DNA of 8,112 bases from assembly GCA_017461285.1 (NCBI GenBank), contig JAFTYS010000096.1, positions 1 through 8,112 on the forward strand, in the 5' to 3' direction. This DNA is from Bacteroidales bacterium. GTDB lineage: Bacteria > Bacteroidota > Bacteroidia > Bacteroidales > UBA932. The position numbers and the translations under genes are program-made. The notes under the pieces were generated by a model that saw nothing but the letters and a program-made list of their open reading frames with translations, searched no databases and was not told the origin of the DNA. This document shows positions 7,125 to 8,112 of the stretch, one piece after another. Each line of letters starts with the position of its first letter. The stretch's first letter is position 1.

Positions 7125-8112
7125 TTACTTGAACAGCAGCTGGGCTACGGCAGTGATGTAGTCACGGCAGTTCATCCATGTGTGGCCGCCGCCAGGATAC
7201 ATCGTCTTATGCTCGATTTCTCTTTCCTTGAAGTTCTTCTCAAGCTGGAGAGAAGACTGGTAAAGGAAGTCTGACGTACCGCAGCTGAGCCATACGAGGT
7301 TCATCTTCTCATTGATCTCTGCGGCAGGAGCATATGTGCCGTTTTCGAAGTTTGCGGAAATCTCCGGGCCGAAGATGGCAGGAGCGAATGCGCAGACATA
7401 ATGGAACATGTCCGGATTGCCAAGACCGCATGCAAGGGTCTGTCTTCCTCCGAGAGAGAAGCCGGCGATGGCCCTGTTGTCCGCATCCGTCAGAACCTTG
7501 TAGTTCGCTTCGATGAAAGGAACGACCGACTCTATAAACTCCTCAGTCGTAAGCTTCGTATCCATAGGATTATACATTTTCGCAAGACCACGGAGCATCA
7601 TTTCAGGATATGGATTAGCATAAGGCATGACCACGATCATAGGCTCTGCAAGGCCTTTGGCGATGAGGTTGTCAAGGATGTTGTTCACCTTGCCCACCTT
7701 GAACCAGGTCTCGTATGTATCGGTCATTCCATGGATAAGATAAAGTACAGGGTACTTCTTATCCGAAGCAGGATCATATCCAGGAGGTGTGTAGATGCAT
7801 ACCGGACGGTCGAATCCTACGGCATTTGACGTGTACCAGGTATAGCTTACCTTTCCATGAGGAACCTTCTGAAGGTCCTGGAAATCAGGTTCTGGTCCCT
7901 TGAAGTCAGCGAGGCTCGCCTTATATCCCTCGTTAGGGAAGATCTCCACATTGTTAGGGTCAGCGATCTTGGTTCCGTCGATGATGAACGAATACGGATA
8001 GATGTCAGGCTGGTCCGGCTTTACGGTCACAGACCATACTCCCCTTTCACCCTTGGTCATAGGCTTTACGCCTTCGAACATCTGGCATTCGAACTCCACC
8101 TTCTCAGCGTCA
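7125..8112 (-). CDS. CE1-type (feruloyl/acetyl-xylan) esterase with N-terminal E-set domain, 5' incomplete
   Basis: The visible 328 residues run to the window edge; the frame is still open at 8112, so the start and any signal peptide lie beyond it. A GTG at 8099 is internal: the residues before it (DAEK) continue the domain. Numbering from that GTG codon, residues 1-65 form an E-set/CBM48-like domain (GVWSVTVKPDQPDIYPYSF). Residues about 80-324 form an alpha/beta hydrolase of the esterase-D/CE1 type, with RPVCIYTPPGYDP, YPVLYLIHGMTD, nucleophile Ser215 in GFSLGG, Asp277 in SCGTSDF and His306 in GGGHTW. Such two-domain enzymes usually release ferulate or acetate from xylan, act in the periplasm or at the surface, and sit near glycan-degradation genes. 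No glycan genes are visible here, and an enterochelin-esterase-like activity is an alternative. The C-terminus is complete (stop TAA). Confidence 0.9.
   Translation of the reverse strand, partial: DAEKVEFECQMFEGVKPMTKGERGVWSVTVKPDQPDIYPYSFIIDGTKIADPNNVEIFPNEGYKASLADFKGPEPDFQDLQKVPHGKVSYTWYTSNAVGFDRPVCIYTPPGYDPASDKKYPVLYLIHGMTDTYETWFKVGKVNNILDNLIAKGLAEPMIVVMPYANPYPEMMLRGLAKMYNPMDTKLTTEEFIESVVPFIEANYKVLTDADNRAIAGFSLGGRQTLACGLGNPDMFHYVCAFAPAIFGPEISANFENGTYAPAAEINEKMNLVWLSCGTSDFLYQSSLQLEKNFKEREIEHKTMYPGGGHTWMNCRDYITAVAQLLFK

Noticed and set aside
8097..8099. GTG as the start of the esterase
   Set aside because: The frame stays open to 8112 and the upstream residues fit the E-set domain; a start here would cut the domain and leave no signal peptide, so the gene is truncated by the window edge.

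Overview
The window looks like chromosomal DNA from a gut or rumen Bacteroidota bacterium, most likely a Bacteroidales member of moderate GC content. Four things point there. Starts lack convincing Shine-Dalgarno sequences. One promoter candidate matches the Bacteroidota -7 box TAnnTTTG exactly. The CotH-family lipoprotein has a charged Lys/Glu stretch right after its lipidated cysteine, resembling the Bacteroidota lipoprotein export signal. The xylan/feruloyl-type esterase has an architecture common in polysaccharide-degrading Bacteroidota. I cannot fix the genus from sequence alone. Nearly every base is coding, and I saw no RNA gene, mobile element, CRISPR array or long repeat.

Layout. A leftward block occupies positions 6021 to 1 (minus strand), in transcription order: omega-amidase (nitrilase superfamily); class I/II PLP aminotransferase; phenylacetate-CoA ligase-like enzyme; tandem ACT-domain protein; large CotH-kinase surface lipoprotein; and the start of a GNAT acetyltransferase that runs off the left edge. 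Spacings are a 4-nt overlap, then gaps of 8, 2, 17 and 5 nt, so one operon is likely. A 66-bp intergenic region (6022-6087) separates this block from a divergent plus-strand threonine aldolase-family gene (6088-7122). That gene meets a leftward CE1-type esterase tail to tail with only 2 bp between stop codons. The esterase's N-terminus lies beyond the right edge.

How the genes may work together (inference). An aminotransferase joined to an omega-amidase is the arrangement of a glutamine transaminase/omega-amidase pair: glutamine donates its amino group to a 2-oxo acid, and the resulting alpha-ketoglutaramate is hydrolysed, pulling the reaction forward. The aryl-CoA ligase and ACT protein that follow suggest the oxo acid is aromatic. 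The set would then fit salvage of arylacetates into aromatic amino acids, or the reverse catabolic direction. The 2-oxoacid:ferredoxin oxidoreductase needed to join arylacetyl-CoA and arylpyruvate is not in the window. The surface CotH-like kinase and the acetyltransferase at the end of the block have no obvious metabolic link to this set and are the most puzzling part of the region.
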